Below are positions 14,819-23,754 of a stretch of DNA of 64,000 nt, one piece after another. A model generated the notes under the pieces. The model worked only from the letters and a program-made list of their open reading frames with translations, was not told where the DNA came from and made no database searches. The translations under genes were made by a program, and so were the position numbers. Positions within the stretch are counted from its first letter, which is position 1, and every line of letters starts with the position of its first letter. The DNA comes from Acetivibrio sp964564015 (GTDB lineage Bacteria; Bacillota; Clostridia; Acetivibrionales; Acetivibrionaceae): the NCBI GenBank assembly GCA_964564015.1, contig CAZLZR010000016.1, forward strand, positions 12,713 through 76,712, read 5' to 3'.

Positions 14819-16894
14819 TTAATTCATTGTAATATTATAAAGTTTTTCATTTAATATCTCCATCAATTTTGCTTTTAACCTGAAATTTTCCTCATTCTCA
14901 AGCCCCATGTCCTCATTAACGAGTTTTACAGCTGCCTCTTGGGCTTTTTTCAATATATCAATATCCGAATATAAATTGGCAATTTTCAACTCAGGTATGC
15001 CATGCTGCCTTGTTCCGAAAAACTCCCCAGGCCCCCTTAAGTCCAAGTCCTTTTCAGAAATTATAAATCCATCATTGGTCTTTTGCATTATCTTCATTCT
15101 TTCCCTGCACACTTCTGTCTTTCCCTCATTATAAAGAACACAATAAGACTGGTGTTCGCCCCTTCCAACCCTGCCCCGGAGCTGATGAAGCTGAGCCAAG
15201 CCGAATCTTTCGGCATTTTCAATTACCATTATCGAAGCATTAGGAACATTAACTCCCACCTCAATAACAGTAGTTGACACAAGAATGTCAATTTCACCGT
15301 CTACAAATTTTTTCATGACCTCTTCCTTCTCTTTAGCTTTCATTTTTCCATATATAAGTCCAACCCGCAAATCCCTAAAATCCTCTTTTGCAATCTTTTC
15401 CGCATGAGCAACCGCTGATTTTGCATTAATTTCATCCGAATCTTCCACTAAAGGGCACACAATATAGACCTGACGCCCTTCACTTACTTCTTTTCTTATA
15501 AAACTATTTATCCTATCCCTCATACTGTCATCTACTGCATAGGTTTTGACAGGCTTCCTGCCCGGCGGCAGTTCGTCTATTATAGAAATATCAAGATCAC
15601 CATATAAAATCAAAGCCAAGGTTCTTGGTATCGGCGTAGCTGTCATTACAATTGTGTCGGGTGCTTCACCTTTTTTTGAAAGCAGAGACCTCTGCCTTAC
15701 GCCAAAACGATGCTGTTCATCTGTAATAACAAGCCCCAATCTTTTGAATTCTATATTATCTTCAATGAGCGCATGGGTACCTATCAGTATCTGAATTTCT
15801 CCTGACTTTATTCCTTCGAGGACTGCATTCTTCTGCTTCTTTGATTGGCTTCCCGTCAACAATGCTGTTTTAATACCATACCTTTCCATAAGTTCACCAA
15901 TAGATTGATAATGCTGCTCTGCCAAAATCTCGGTCGGCACCATCAATGCTCCCTGATATCCGTTTTTTACAGCCTTAAACAGTGCAAGTACAGCCACAAT
16001 TGTTTTTCCCGAACCAACATCCCCTTGAACCAGCCTGTTCATAACATTACAACTTTCCATATCCCTCTCAATCTCTTCAAAAACCTTCTGCTGGGCATTA
16101 GTAAGTTTAAAAGGCAGTTTCCCGATAAATTCTTCCATTTGGGGCACTTTTCCAAACTCAATACCCTTTTTATCCTTTTCAAAGGCTTTCTTAACACTTA
16201 AAAGACATAGCTGAAGTAAAAACAATTCTTCAAACACCAACCTGTATCTTGCATTCTTAAAATCTTCATCACTTGTCGGAAAGTGTATTTGCTGTATTGA
16301 ATAGTTTATTTCACTCAAGCCATGTTCCTTAAGCACAGATTCCGGAAGGAATTCTATGAGCTGTCCGCCTACCAGCTCCAAAGCACTTTTTATTGCCGCT
16401 CTGATTGTATTCTGAGTAAGATTTGCAACCAATGGATATACAGGTACAATCCTTAAAATATTTTTAGCTTCTCTATCCTCCTGTTTTTCATAAACAGGGC
16501 TCTGAACTTCAAGATTTCCCCGCCTTCCCACTATCTTTCCAAAGAAAATAAAACTTTCCCCTATCCTCAACACCTTGCCGATATAATGCTGATTAAACCA
16601 GGTTGCTGTTATTGCTCCCGTCCCATCTTTTATTAATACTTTATACATCGAAAGACCTTTCCTGAATTTATGTTCAGACACCTTTGATACTATAATTCCT
16701 TCAAAAGCACAAGATTCCCCATCAACAAGCTCGTTAATTTTTTTTAACCTGCTCCTGTCTTCATATCCTCTAGGAAAGTATGTTATAATATCTTCAACGG
16801 TAAAAATCCCCAATTTATTAAGCAGCCTTGCCCTGGCCTCTCCAATGCCCTTAATATTCTGAACATTCTTCTTCAAAAGTTCTTTAACATCCAT
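14819..16894 (-). CDS. recG: ATP-dependent DNA helicase RecG
   Basis: RecG (691 aa) is a superfamily 2 helicase that remodels stalled forks and Holliday junctions. Order of parts: a wedge/OB domain (residues 1-200, with IKGIGEARARLLNKLG), Walker A GDVGSGKTIVA (about 290), DEQHRFG as DEAH-like box, TATPIPRTLAL, then the C-terminal helicase motifs VIEVGVNVPNA and QLRGRVGRG. The length is normal for the family. The start has AGAGGG 9 nt upstream. It heads a minus-strand run recG-rsmD-coaD and is divergent from rpmB. Confidence 0.97.
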   Translation of the reverse strand: MDVKELLKKNVQNIKGIGEARARLLNKLGIFTVEDIITYFPRGYEDRSRLKKINELVDGESCAFEGIIVSKVSEHKFRKGLSMYKVLIKDGTGAITATWFNQHYIGKVLRIGESFIFFGKIVGRRGNLEVQSPVYEKQEDREAKNILRIVPVYPLVANLTQNTIRAAIKSALELVGGQLIEFLPESVLKEHGLSEINYSIQQIHFPTSDEDFKNARYRLVFEELFLLQLCLLSVKKAFEKDKKGIEFGKVPQMEEFIGKLPFKLTNAQQKVFEEIERDMESCNVMNRLVQGDVGSGKTIVAVLALFKAVKNGYQGALMVPTEILAEQHYQSIGELMERYGIKTALLTGSQSKKQKNAVLEGIKSGEIQILIGTHALIEDNIEFKRLGLVITDEQHRFGVRQRSLLSKKGEAPDTIVMTATPIPRTLALILYGDLDISIIDELPPGRKPVKTYAVDDSMRDRINSFIRKEVSEGRQVYIVCPLVEDSDEINAKSAVAHAEKIAKEDFRDLRVGLIYGKMKAKEKEEVMKKFVDGEIDILVSTTVIEVGVNVPNASIMVIENAERFGLAQLHQLRGRVGRGEHQSYCVLYNEGKTEVCRERMKIMQKTNDGFIISEKDLDLRGPGEFFGTRQHGIPELKIANLYSDIDILKKAQEAAVKLVNEDMGLENEENFRLKAKLMEILNEKLYNITMN

Positions 16895-17118
16895 AGCTAT
16901 TAATCCCTCTGTAATATAAATAAAATCTCACTTTCACGTTTATTTTTATTTTATCATAGAGATTCAAAAATAATAGACTTTTTAAAAAGATAAAAAATTT
17001 GTAAAATAACTTGCGGAATTTCTATTGTTTATGTTAAAATAGTTATTGCTTTGGTTAATAACTAAAAAGTTCTTTAAATGAATTGGATTTCTCCAACTTA
17101 AAGGAGGTGTAGTCATAA

Positions 17119-17307
17119 ATGGCAAAGTGTGATGTATGTAGCAAAGATTATCTTTTTGGTTTAAAGGTTAGTCACTCTAACAGAAAAACAAACAGATTCT
17201 GGAAGCCAAACATTAAGAAGGTAAGAATTGTTGATAATGGAACTCCAAAGTCAATAAACATCTGTACAAGATGCTTACGTTCTAATAAAGTAACAAGAGC
17301 AGTTTAA
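17119..17307 (+). CDS. rpmB: 50S ribosomal protein L28
   Basis: L28 (62 aa) of the large ribosomal subunit. It has MAKCDVCSKDYLFG, then NRKTNRFWKPNIKKVRI, and ends with ICTRCLRSNKV. The two CxxC pairs make this the zinc-binding type. AAAGGAGG lies 11 nt upstream of the ATG. A strong hairpin terminator follows. Neighbours spoVM and recG match the order in Bacillus and clostridia. Confidence 0.97.
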   Translation: MAKCDVCSKDYLFGLKVSHSNRKTNRFWKPNIKKVRIVDNGTPKSINICTRCLRSNKVTRAV

Positions 17308-17338
17308 TATTAAAAACAAAATATGTGAATAAAACACT

Positions 17339-17374
17339 AAAATTGAGATGGCAGTTAGTGCCACCTCAATTTTT
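17339..17374 (+). terminator. Terminator after rpmB
   Basis: AAAATTGAGATGGCA and TGCCACCTCAATTTTT pair in a 13-15-bp stem with a 5-nt loop followed by T residues, 31 bp after the rpmB stop. It is symmetric enough to stop spoVM read-through too, though spoVM ends 56 bp away. Confidence 0.85.
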
Positions 17375-17429
17375 GAGTTTCGATAAAAAAGGTATCTAAA
17401 ACCTTTTATTTGTTATGGGTACATAACTT

Positions 17430-17501
17430 CTACCCCATTCTCAGTACCTTTCTTATTAAGCTCCCGAAGAATTTTGGCATTTTTACCACAACTATTTTCA
17501 T
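17430..17501 (-). CDS. spoVM: Stage V sporulation protein M (23 aa)
   Basis: A 23-codon frame encodes MKIVVVKMPKFFGSLIRKVL followed by RMG. SpoVM is a tiny amphipathic peptide that recognises the convex forespore membrane and recruits SpoIVA to start coat assembly. The KxPKFxGxxxRxxL pattern with the central Pro matches the family, whose Bacillus subtilis member has 26 residues. GGGAGGAG lies 8 nt before the ATG. Its position beside rpmB is conserved in Bacillus. It is far too short for ordinary gene calling. It would be a mother-cell gene like ylbJ. Confidence 0.88.
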   Translation of the reverse strand: MKIVVVKMPKFFGSLIRKVLRMG

Positions 17502-17597
17502 ATAAAACACTCCTCCCGGTAAAAAGCTCCCGCTACTTAATATATTATTCAAACTGCATATTTTTTGTGAACACTTTTACTGTAAAGAGAAAAAGCA

Positions 17598-17861
17598 CTA
17601 GCTGCTTTTTTGAGCAATGAAGCTAAAAAAACTCAAAACAAGAATTGCAATTACTGCGCCACACAACGCTGAAACTATAGCAATATCGAAAAACCTGGGC
17701 CCAAAGGAATTAAAAAAAGGCATATATGCACCGATCCAGGCACCAACAAGTCCGGCTATCGCAGCTTCACCAACTCCACCTTTAATCTTACCTCCAAGTA
17801 TGGAATTCATTACAACTCCCGATACCAAAGCTATTATTACAGTCAGAATAAAACCACTCAT
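17598..17861 (-). CDS. GlsB/YeaQ/YmgE-type small membrane protein
   Basis: An 87-aa integral membrane protein with three hydrophobic, Gly/Ala-rich helices (ILTVIIALVSGVVMNSILGG, IAGLVGAWIGAYM and IVSALCGAVIAILVLSFF), matching the family often called transglycosylase-associated protein. The function is not known with certainty; members are linked to stress or the envelope. AGGAGGAGCTT precedes the ATG. It is transcribed alone. Confidence 0.85.
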   Translation of the reverse strand: MSGFILTVIIALVSGVVMNSILGGKIKGGVGEAAIAGLVGAWIGAYMPFFNSFGPRFFDIAIVSALCGAVIAILVLSFFSFIAQKSS

Positions 17862-18003
17862 AAGCTCCTCCTGATTAACAAATAAAATTCAATTATCAGG
17901 ATTATTATTTCCCAATATAAGTTTTATTTACTTTTTTTCTGAATAAAATTATAAGGAAAAGTAATTTAATTTGAAGTAGTCTGTATTTTTTGGAGGAATT
18001 TAA

Positions 18004-18696
18004 ATGTACATAATTTATATTAAAAATTATAAGAGAAAACTATTGTATCTCTCAATTATCACTCTTGTATGGATTGTAATGTTTATGGCAGCCAATATGT
18101 TTATAGGTCAGACTTTTGCATATAACCTGACCATTAATGATCATTTGAGCTTTTCCTATCCGGTAAAGTATGCTGTTGAAGATATTTTTATTAATGAGAG
18201 CATTGACAAAAACACAATTGAAGCCAACTACAATATAAGCCAGCATATCGCACAGAAGTTTTCAACTTATAAATCCATGGAGGGGCAATTCAGCTTCGAT
18301 TATCCTACAGCTTTTGAGCTGAAAGAGCAAGATTTCGGCAGTGCGGAAATTTTATACCATATAGGTTTCAGAGACAAAAGCAATCCAATACACGGATTTG
18401 TTCAGGTATGGAATATGCCCTACCCATTGGAAGAATTTTTGAAAAAGTCAATGTCAACCTCAACTCAAAATTACCTGAGTTTCAGTTCACAATCAACAAC
18501 TGTTGACAATAGCCCTGCTGTTTTCTGGAATTATAGCATCTTAACAAATAATAATGAAAATTATAAAGGGTTAGAAGTGTTCTGGAAAAAGGATGGAAAG
18601 ATGTATAGAATAAGCTATTTTGTTCCTGGAAACCTTTGGAGTGAAAAAGAATACGAGACCTTCCAAAGTATTGTTAAATCGTTTAAAACCTTCTGA
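18004..18696 (+). CDS. Membrane-anchored extracellular protein, PsbP-like
   Basis: A 230-aa protein. Residues 13-38 (LLYLSIITLVWIVMFMAANM) are an N-terminal anchor or signal sequence. The outside part holds two hydrophilic blocks with LSFSYPVKY and FSFDYPTAFEL and a FVQVWNMP/AVFWNYSI region, similar to PsbP/MOG1-like domains common in clostridial secreted proteins. Function unknown. GGAGG lies 7 nt before the ATG. Single gene, ended by the hairpin at 18710. Confidence 0.7.
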   Translation: MYIIYIKNYKRKLLYLSIITLVWIVMFMAANMFIGQTFAYNLTINDHLSFSYPVKYAVEDIFINESIDKNTIEANYNISQHIAQKFSTYKSMEGQFSFDYPTAFELKEQDFGSAEILYHIGFRDKSNPIHGFVQVWNMPYPLEEFLKKSMSTSTQNYLSFSSQSTTVDNSPAVFWNYSILTNNNENYKGLEVFWKKDGKMYRISYFVPGNLWSEKEYETFQSIVKSFKTF

Positions 18697-18709
18697 TTGT
18701 ACATACTTC

Positions 18710-18741
18710 AAAACTTCCACTGCCTGATGCGTGGAAGTTTT
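18710..18741. terminator. Hairpin terminator between convergent genes
   Basis: AAAACTTCCAC and GTGGAAGTTTT form an 11-bp perfect stem around a 10-nt loop, placed 13 bp after the plus-strand stop and just before the end of the GGDEF gene. It probably works in both directions. Confidence 0.75.
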
Positions 18742-18742
18742 G

Positions 18743-20425
18743 CTATGCTTGAGCAACTTTAACACAGTTCCTGCCGCTTTCCTTTGCATCATATAATGCA
18801 TTATCAGCCATCTTCAGAAGGTCTGATTCGGTTGTTGATATTTCTGGATAAGTGGACAGTCCGAAACTGACTGTTACGGAGGCTGTCACAAGCTCATCCC
18901 GTATAGTCGTTCTGGCAATTTTCTCCCTGAGTATTTCCACCTTGTCAAAAGCTTCATTAAGCTCCGTTCTTGGTAACAAGAGAACAAACTCCTCTCCCCC
19001 GTACCTTGCAATTATATCACCGCTTCTCAGTGAGTTCTTAAGCAGATCGCTGATATGCTTTAATACTTTATCTCCAAAAAGATGACCAAATGTATCGTTA
19101 AAACGCTTAAAATGATCTATATCAAATATAGCCAGAGACAGGGAGTAATTATTTTTCACAGCATTTTCAAATTCCTCCTGCATGCGTTGCTGAAAATAAA
19201 GCCGGTTGTATACTCCTGTTAAACTGTCTATAGTGGCCAGTTCATGCATTTTTTCGTAAAGTTCGGCATTTTCAAGGGCAATGCTGACTTGCTGTCCAAT
19301 AATGTTAAGAAGCCTTAAATTATCTTCGTCAAAAGCACTAAAATATTTATGCTCTATCAGTACAAGGCCGAATTTTTTTGTCTTGGTGACAAGCGGAACA
19401 CATATTAGTGAGCATACTTCCCTTTCCTGTGTGAAAGAATATTCTCCGACATCAACAAAGTTTTCCATAAGCGGCTCACCATTTTTCAGTACATCTTTCA
19501 GAAGATCACAATTAATATTGTCAAAAAGTGCAATCAACTCTGCTCTGTTGCTCACATTAGTAGTATTGACCCTCAACCTGTCCTTTTTTTCATCGTATAA
19601 TATTACCGTTGAGTAATTTACTCCCATAACCCCGATTATTATATCGTTAACATGCTTCAAAAGCTCCTTGACATCAAAAATTGAGCTTATAGCCTGCGTA
19701 ATCTGCTGGACAGTGTAAAACTCTGCTATACTCTCTCTTAGTTTTTTATTTGCATCTTCAATTTTATAATTAGTTTCCTTCAGCTTTTCATTATGAAGCT
19801 TTATTTCTTCCTGAGCAGCCGCCAACTGATCATATTTCTCTTCCAGTTCAACATACAGTTTTGAATTATTTTGCTCGTCCTCCGAACTATCTTCATATAT
19901 TCTTCCACACATTATTGAAAACATAAATAATGCAAAATAAAGCATTATCGTTATTAAAACCCCAGGTGATACGATAATTGAAAACTTGTCCGCAGTTTTA
20001 TTCATAGCAATATACAAAAACCGGAAAATCAGGTTAGTAATCAATGAGAACAAAACAAAATAAAGCGAACCCTTTCTTCCTTTCCTGAAAGCTGTTAAAA
20101 GTACTGAAAAGAAAAAAATCAAATAGATGGCAGGATTAAACCCTAAGAATGCTACTCCAAAAGTCAGCATTACCGGTTCTATATACCTGAACACCAAGTA
20201 GTATCTATCGTAGACAATCAATCCTTTTCTGACCACTACTTGCTTTAACAGATTTATCAGTCCTACTCCAAAAACAAAACAAAGTTTCTGAATAGCTCCT
20301 GCTGAAATTTTCTTATTCTCAGCAATATAAGCATAATCACCAAATAGCACCAGGAAGATAGATACCACAATGAATATCCATACTAGATTAATATAGATTT
20401 GTTCATATTTTTCAAATTTTTTCAC
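18743..20425 (-). CDS. Membrane diguanylate cyclase (GAF-GGDEF)
   Basis: A 560-aa protein making c-di-GMP. The first ~190 residues carry 5-6 membrane helices, a coiled coil follows (YDQLAAAQEEIKLHNEKL), then a GAF-like domain (LKHVNDIIIGVMGVNYSTVI) and a C-terminal GGDEF domain with the active-site RYGGEEF. RSGD five residues before it fits the inhibitory RxxD I-site, so product feedback is likely. GTG at 20425 is preferred: GAAGGAAG precedes it and the protein then starts just before the first membrane helix. The open frame continues to 20554 and would overlap the FtsA-like gene. Ends beside a bidirectional hairpin. Confidence 0.9.
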   Translation of the reverse strand: MKKFEKYEQIYINLVWIFIVVSIFLVLFGDYAYIAENKKISAGAIQKLCFVFGVGLINLLKQVVVRKGLIVYDRYYLVFRYIEPVMLTFGVAFLGFNPAIYLIFFFSVLLTAFRKGRKGSLYFVLFSLITNLIFRFLYIAMNKTADKFSIIVSPGVLITIMLYFALFMFSIMCGRIYEDSSEDEQNNSKLYVELEEKYDQLAAAQEEIKLHNEKLKETNYKIEDANKKLRESIAEFYTVQQITQAISSIFDVKELLKHVNDIIIGVMGVNYSTVILYDEKKDRLRVNTTNVSNRAELIALFDNINCDLLKDVLKNGEPLMENFVDVGEYSFTQEREVCSLICVPLVTKTKKFGLVLIEHKYFSAFDEDNLRLLNIIGQQVSIALENAELYEKMHELATIDSLTGVYNRLYFQQRMQEEFENAVKNNYSLSLAIFDIDHFKRFNDTFGHLFGDKVLKHISDLLKNSLRSGDIIARYGGEEFVLLLPRTELNEAFDKVEILREKIARTTIRDELVTASVTVSFGLSTYPEISTTESDLLKMADNALYDAKESGRNCVKVAQA

Positions 20426-20535
20426 AAATCCACTTCCTTCACATTTGATAACAGACACTAAAGTTGCTATTTCAAATTCAATTACATACCTCTGCGGCAA
20501 AAAGCGGAACAATATATTTAGCAAAGAATTGTATA

Positions 20536-22761
20536 TCAGGTTAATTTGTCCCAATAAATATCAATTACATCTCCCGGCTTTATGACATCGGTAAATCCGG
20601 CTTTCCTGCCGTTTAATTTAAGCACTATATTGCCCTTGGGGTTTGACAGATCAAAATCCAAATAGTTAAAAATATCTACAAATATAAATTGAGAGTTTTC
20701 ACTGTGTATAGACTTGCTTTCTCCATTGACAATTATATCCAGGTTTTTCCCAACCGCCAGAACATCTTTTATCTCCTGCTCCTCATCTGAAAAGGCACTG
20801 TCAACAGTATACAAACTAATATTGTCACCATCGTACAACTGGTCTGTGTCCTTCTCATAATATCCATCACCATTACATAAATCCCCTGGAGTAGTATTCC
20901 TTTGAAGACTTTTAGCAGTATAACAGATTACATCCGAATCCTGTAACACGTACCCTTCTACTGAGGTAGCTTCATTGACCGTTATATCAAACTCGGATGT
21001 ATCAATTTCGCAAACTTTAAGCAAATCATCTATTGTGACAATTTCCTCAATAGTTACTGTGTCCCCATCATTTATATTTTCTTTAATATCTGCAGCTTTA
21101 CCGTTTATAAAAATCTTGGGCTCTAAAGTAATATTTGTTCCGTTTAAGGTAACATTTCTTTTACCGGAGTTCCTTACAAGATCCACGGCCTCAAGGCTTG
21201 CATTCCGGCCATCTTCGGCAGGTGTTACTATAATGTTATCTCCTGTACTGAGAACCGTTTCAAGGTTTGCAGGTTTGTCGTTAACAAGTATCTCTGCACT
21301 TTTTCCGATTTCACCCCGTACAGTCTGTCTAACACCATTTAATTCATAGTTGATACTCTTACCGGTTCTTCCTATTAACCTGGCAGGGCTAAACCCTACC
21401 AAGATAAGTGCATCAGCTACTATAAGCTTCTTTGAGTTAAACAGACGGATCTTCTGACCGTTTACCGTAACATTCATAAAATCCTGTCCACGCTGCATTT
21501 GTGCCGTAACAGCGATACCGAAAGGAGTTATAGCTTCCGGGCCTGCAAGCTTCTTACTATTGAACTTTATGCCGGCAATATCTTCTCTTCCCCGGACGAC
21601 TACCCTATCATCGGCTAATCCCAGAATTGAAGAAATGGAACTTGTCAGCCCGGGAATCTGGCTTCCACCGCCAACAAGAAACACAGCGTTTGGAGCTTTA
21701 TGATTAAATTCAAGGATTTTCTCTGAAATTGTCTGCGCAAGAAACTTTATAGACGGCTTAATAACCTCCATTATTTCACTTACCGCAATATTTCTCTTAG
21801 TATTTAGTATATCGGTAAAGGTTACTTTATCGGATTTATCAGATATGGATATTTTAATTCTTTCTGCTGTATTAAAATCTACAAGATAATGCTGTGCAAT
21901 TTTCTCAGTTATCTCATCTCCGGCAATTGAAGCCATTCCATAAGCGACTACACTTCCATTTCTTGTAATAGCTATATCGGAAGTACCGGCACCTATATCA
22001 ACCAGAGCCAGATTCAAAAGTCTTAATTCTTTTGGTATAGTCACATTAATGGCCGCAATAGGCTCAAGAGTAAGATTTATTATCTCAAGCCCTACCCTGC
22101 CCATTACTGTATACATACTGTCAACTACTATATGAGGCAAGAAGGTTGCCAGTATATCCGCTCCAACCTTTTTGCCCTTGTGCCCTGACAATTCTGAAAT
22201 AACATAACCATTCAGATAATAATTTATTACACTGTATCCAACACAATAAAACTGTGTCTTATCTTCTCCTGACAATTCATTGTCGAGTTGTATCTGAGCT
22301 TTTTGAATACCTTCAATTTCGAGACTGCTAATTAATTCCCGGTCAATTTCCTTTGCCGTATCGCATTCAATTTCAACTCGAACCTCACAGGTTTTCAAAA
22401 CTCTCCCTGCCGCTGCAACCGCAACCTTTGATAAATTAAATCCCAGCTTTTTTTCCAAGCTTTCTTTTATTTCCTTAGCAACCCGAGCCACCTCTGCTAT
22501 GTCATGGATTTGTCCATCCATCATAGCCCGGCTTTTATGCTCAACAATATCAGCTGCCAAAACTTTGAATTTTCCTTTTTCCTGTATACCAACTATTCCA
22601 ATAACTGTCCGAGTACCAATGTCCATTGCAAATATTACTTCTTCGGGATTTACTTTATTAACTATATCATCTTTCAAAGGACTTTTTGATGATTTTTTAC
22701 TGCTTAGATCAACAATTTTTCTTCCCGAATCCTTTTTGCTTTGACTTGAGTTAGCAAACAT
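20536..22761 (-). CDS. FtsA-like ATPase with long C-terminal extension
   Basis: A 741-aa protein of the FtsA/PilM actin-like family. Residues 40-410 carry the fold: AMDIGTRTVIGIVGI (phosphate 1), an SHS2-type insert, LALVDIGAGTSDIAI (phosphate 2) and VFLVGGGSQIPGLT (adenosine). Classic FtsA has about 420 residues. Here roughly 330 extra residues follow, with repeated beta modules (GRTGKSINYELNGV, KPANLETVLSTGDNI, NDGDTVTI) resembling ubiquitin-like or SLBB/MoaD-like folds. Several clostridia have such an FtsA-domain protein in addition to true FtsA. Its role in division or envelope assembly is not established. GGGGGA precedes the ATG. Confidence 0.85.
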   Translation of the reverse strand: MFANSSQSKKDSGRKIVDLSSKKSSKSPLKDDIVNKVNPEEVIFAMDIGTRTVIGIVGIQEKGKFKVLAADIVEHKSRAMMDGQIHDIAEVARVAKEIKESLEKKLGFNLSKVAVAAAGRVLKTCEVRVEIECDTAKEIDRELISSLEIEGIQKAQIQLDNELSGEDKTQFYCVGYSVINYYLNGYVISELSGHKGKKVGADILATFLPHIVVDSMYTVMGRVGLEIINLTLEPIAAINVTIPKELRLLNLALVDIGAGTSDIAITRNGSVVAYGMASIAGDEITEKIAQHYLVDFNTAERIKISISDKSDKVTFTDILNTKRNIAVSEIMEVIKPSIKFLAQTISEKILEFNHKAPNAVFLVGGGSQIPGLTSSISSILGLADDRVVVRGREDIAGIKFNSKKLAGPEAITPFGIAVTAQMQRGQDFMNVTVNGQKIRLFNSKKLIVADALILVGFSPARLIGRTGKSINYELNGVRQTVRGEIGKSAEILVNDKPANLETVLSTGDNIIVTPAEDGRNASLEAVDLVRNSGKRNVTLNGTNITLEPKIFINGKAADIKENINDGDTVTIEEIVTIDDLLKVCEIDTSEFDITVNEATSVEGYVLQDSDVICYTAKSLQRNTTPGDLCNGDGYYEKDTDQLYDGDNISLYTVDSAFSDEEQEIKDVLAVGKNLDIIVNGESKSIHSENSQFIFVDIFNYLDFDLSNPKGNIVLKLNGRKAGFTDVIKPGDVIDIYWDKLT

Positions 22762-22857
22762 CAGAATCCCCCGCCTTTATGTTTTTTGGAAACTTAGTTG
22801 ATTATGGACATCTTTCATCTAACTCAGATAACATTCAGGTGTTGTATGGATTTAACT

Positions 22858-23499
22858 TTATTGTCCGTTATCTATACCGCCATAATCACAATACTCCAGA
22901 ATTCCACATTTTGCACATTCAGGTTTTCTGGCTTGACATACAGCTCTTCCGTGATAAACCAACTGATGACAAAACTTACTCCAATTTTCCTTAGGCACTA
23001 TTTCCATTAAATCAAATTCAATTTTAGTTGGATCTTCATTTTTACTAAGACCAATCCGGTTACTAAGCCTTTTTGCGTGGGTGTCAACAACAATTCCAGG
23101 TATGCCATAAATGTCACCCAAAACTAGATTTGCAGTTTTCCTACCTACTCCTGGCAGAGTAAGTAAATCATTTATATTATCGGGAACTTTACCTTCGAAC
23201 TTTTCAATAATCATTTTGCAAGCTTCCTTGATATTCCGTGCCTTGTTGCGATAAAATCCTGTGGACTTTATATCCTGCTCAAGTTCGCTCAAATCTGCAT
23301 TTGCAAAATCGAAAACATTTTTATATTTCTTATACAGGGACTGGGTTACCATGTTAACCCGTGCATCCGTGCATTGTGCAGCAAGTTGTGTTGAAATCAG
23401 AAGCTGCAAAGGATCTTTATAGTCCAGTGTGCAATCAGCATCACTGTATAATCTGTCAAACACCTTTATAATCTCAACAACCCGAGCTCTTTTATCCAT
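22858..23499 (-). CDS. nth: Endonuclease III
   Basis: Nth (213 aa) is a DNA glycosylase/AP lyase that removes oxidised pyrimidines in base-excision repair. It shows the helix-hairpin-helix LPGVGRKTANLVLG with the catalytic Lys, the catalytic Asp in VVDTHAKRL, and a C-terminal 4Fe-4S cluster motif (CQARKPECAKCGILEYC). The length is typical. GGAGAG lies upstream of the ATG. Single gene. Confidence 0.97.
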   Translation of the reverse strand: MDKRARVVEIIKVFDRLYSDADCTLDYKDPLQLLISTQLAAQCTDARVNMVTQSLYKKYKNVFDFANADLSELEQDIKSTGFYRNKARNIKEACKMIIEKFEGKVPDNINDLLTLPGVGRKTANLVLGDIYGIPGIVVDTHAKRLSNRIGLSKNEDPTKIEFDLMEIVPKENWSKFCHQLVYHGRAVCQARKPECAKCGILEYCDYGGIDNGQ

Positions 23500-23593
23500 A
23501 CTTAAAACTCTCCATTCTTATTATATCAAAATAATATAAAAATGCACAATAATATTTGTTTACAATACATTAAATTTCTTTGCAACTTTATAA

Positions 23594-23693
23594 GGTATGA
23601 CTAAAATATAGCCCCTACTCTGGATAACGAAAAAACTTGATTTAATAATGTTTTCAAAATATGAGAATAGGAAGTTATTTTTTCGTTATCCCT
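23594..23693 (-). repeat. Dispersed inverted-repeat element, copy 2
   Basis: On the minus strand it reads AGGGATAACGAAAAAATAAC ... TTTTTTCGTTATCC, then AGAGTA and TATATTTTAGTCATACC, nearly identical to the copies at 48972 and 61651 but in the opposite orientation. It lies between nth and the glgA terminator. Confidence 0.8.
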
Positions 23694-23705
23694 AATACAT
23701 TTACA

Positions 23706-23737
23706 AAAAAAGCCCTGGTTTCCCGGACTTTTTTTAT
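23706..23737 (-). terminator. Terminator after glgA
   Basis: On the minus strand AAGTCCGGG and CCAGGGCTT form a stem with an AAA loop followed by TTTTTT, 18 bp after the glgA stop. Confidence 0.85.
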
Positions 23738-23754
23738 AAATGTTTTATAACATT

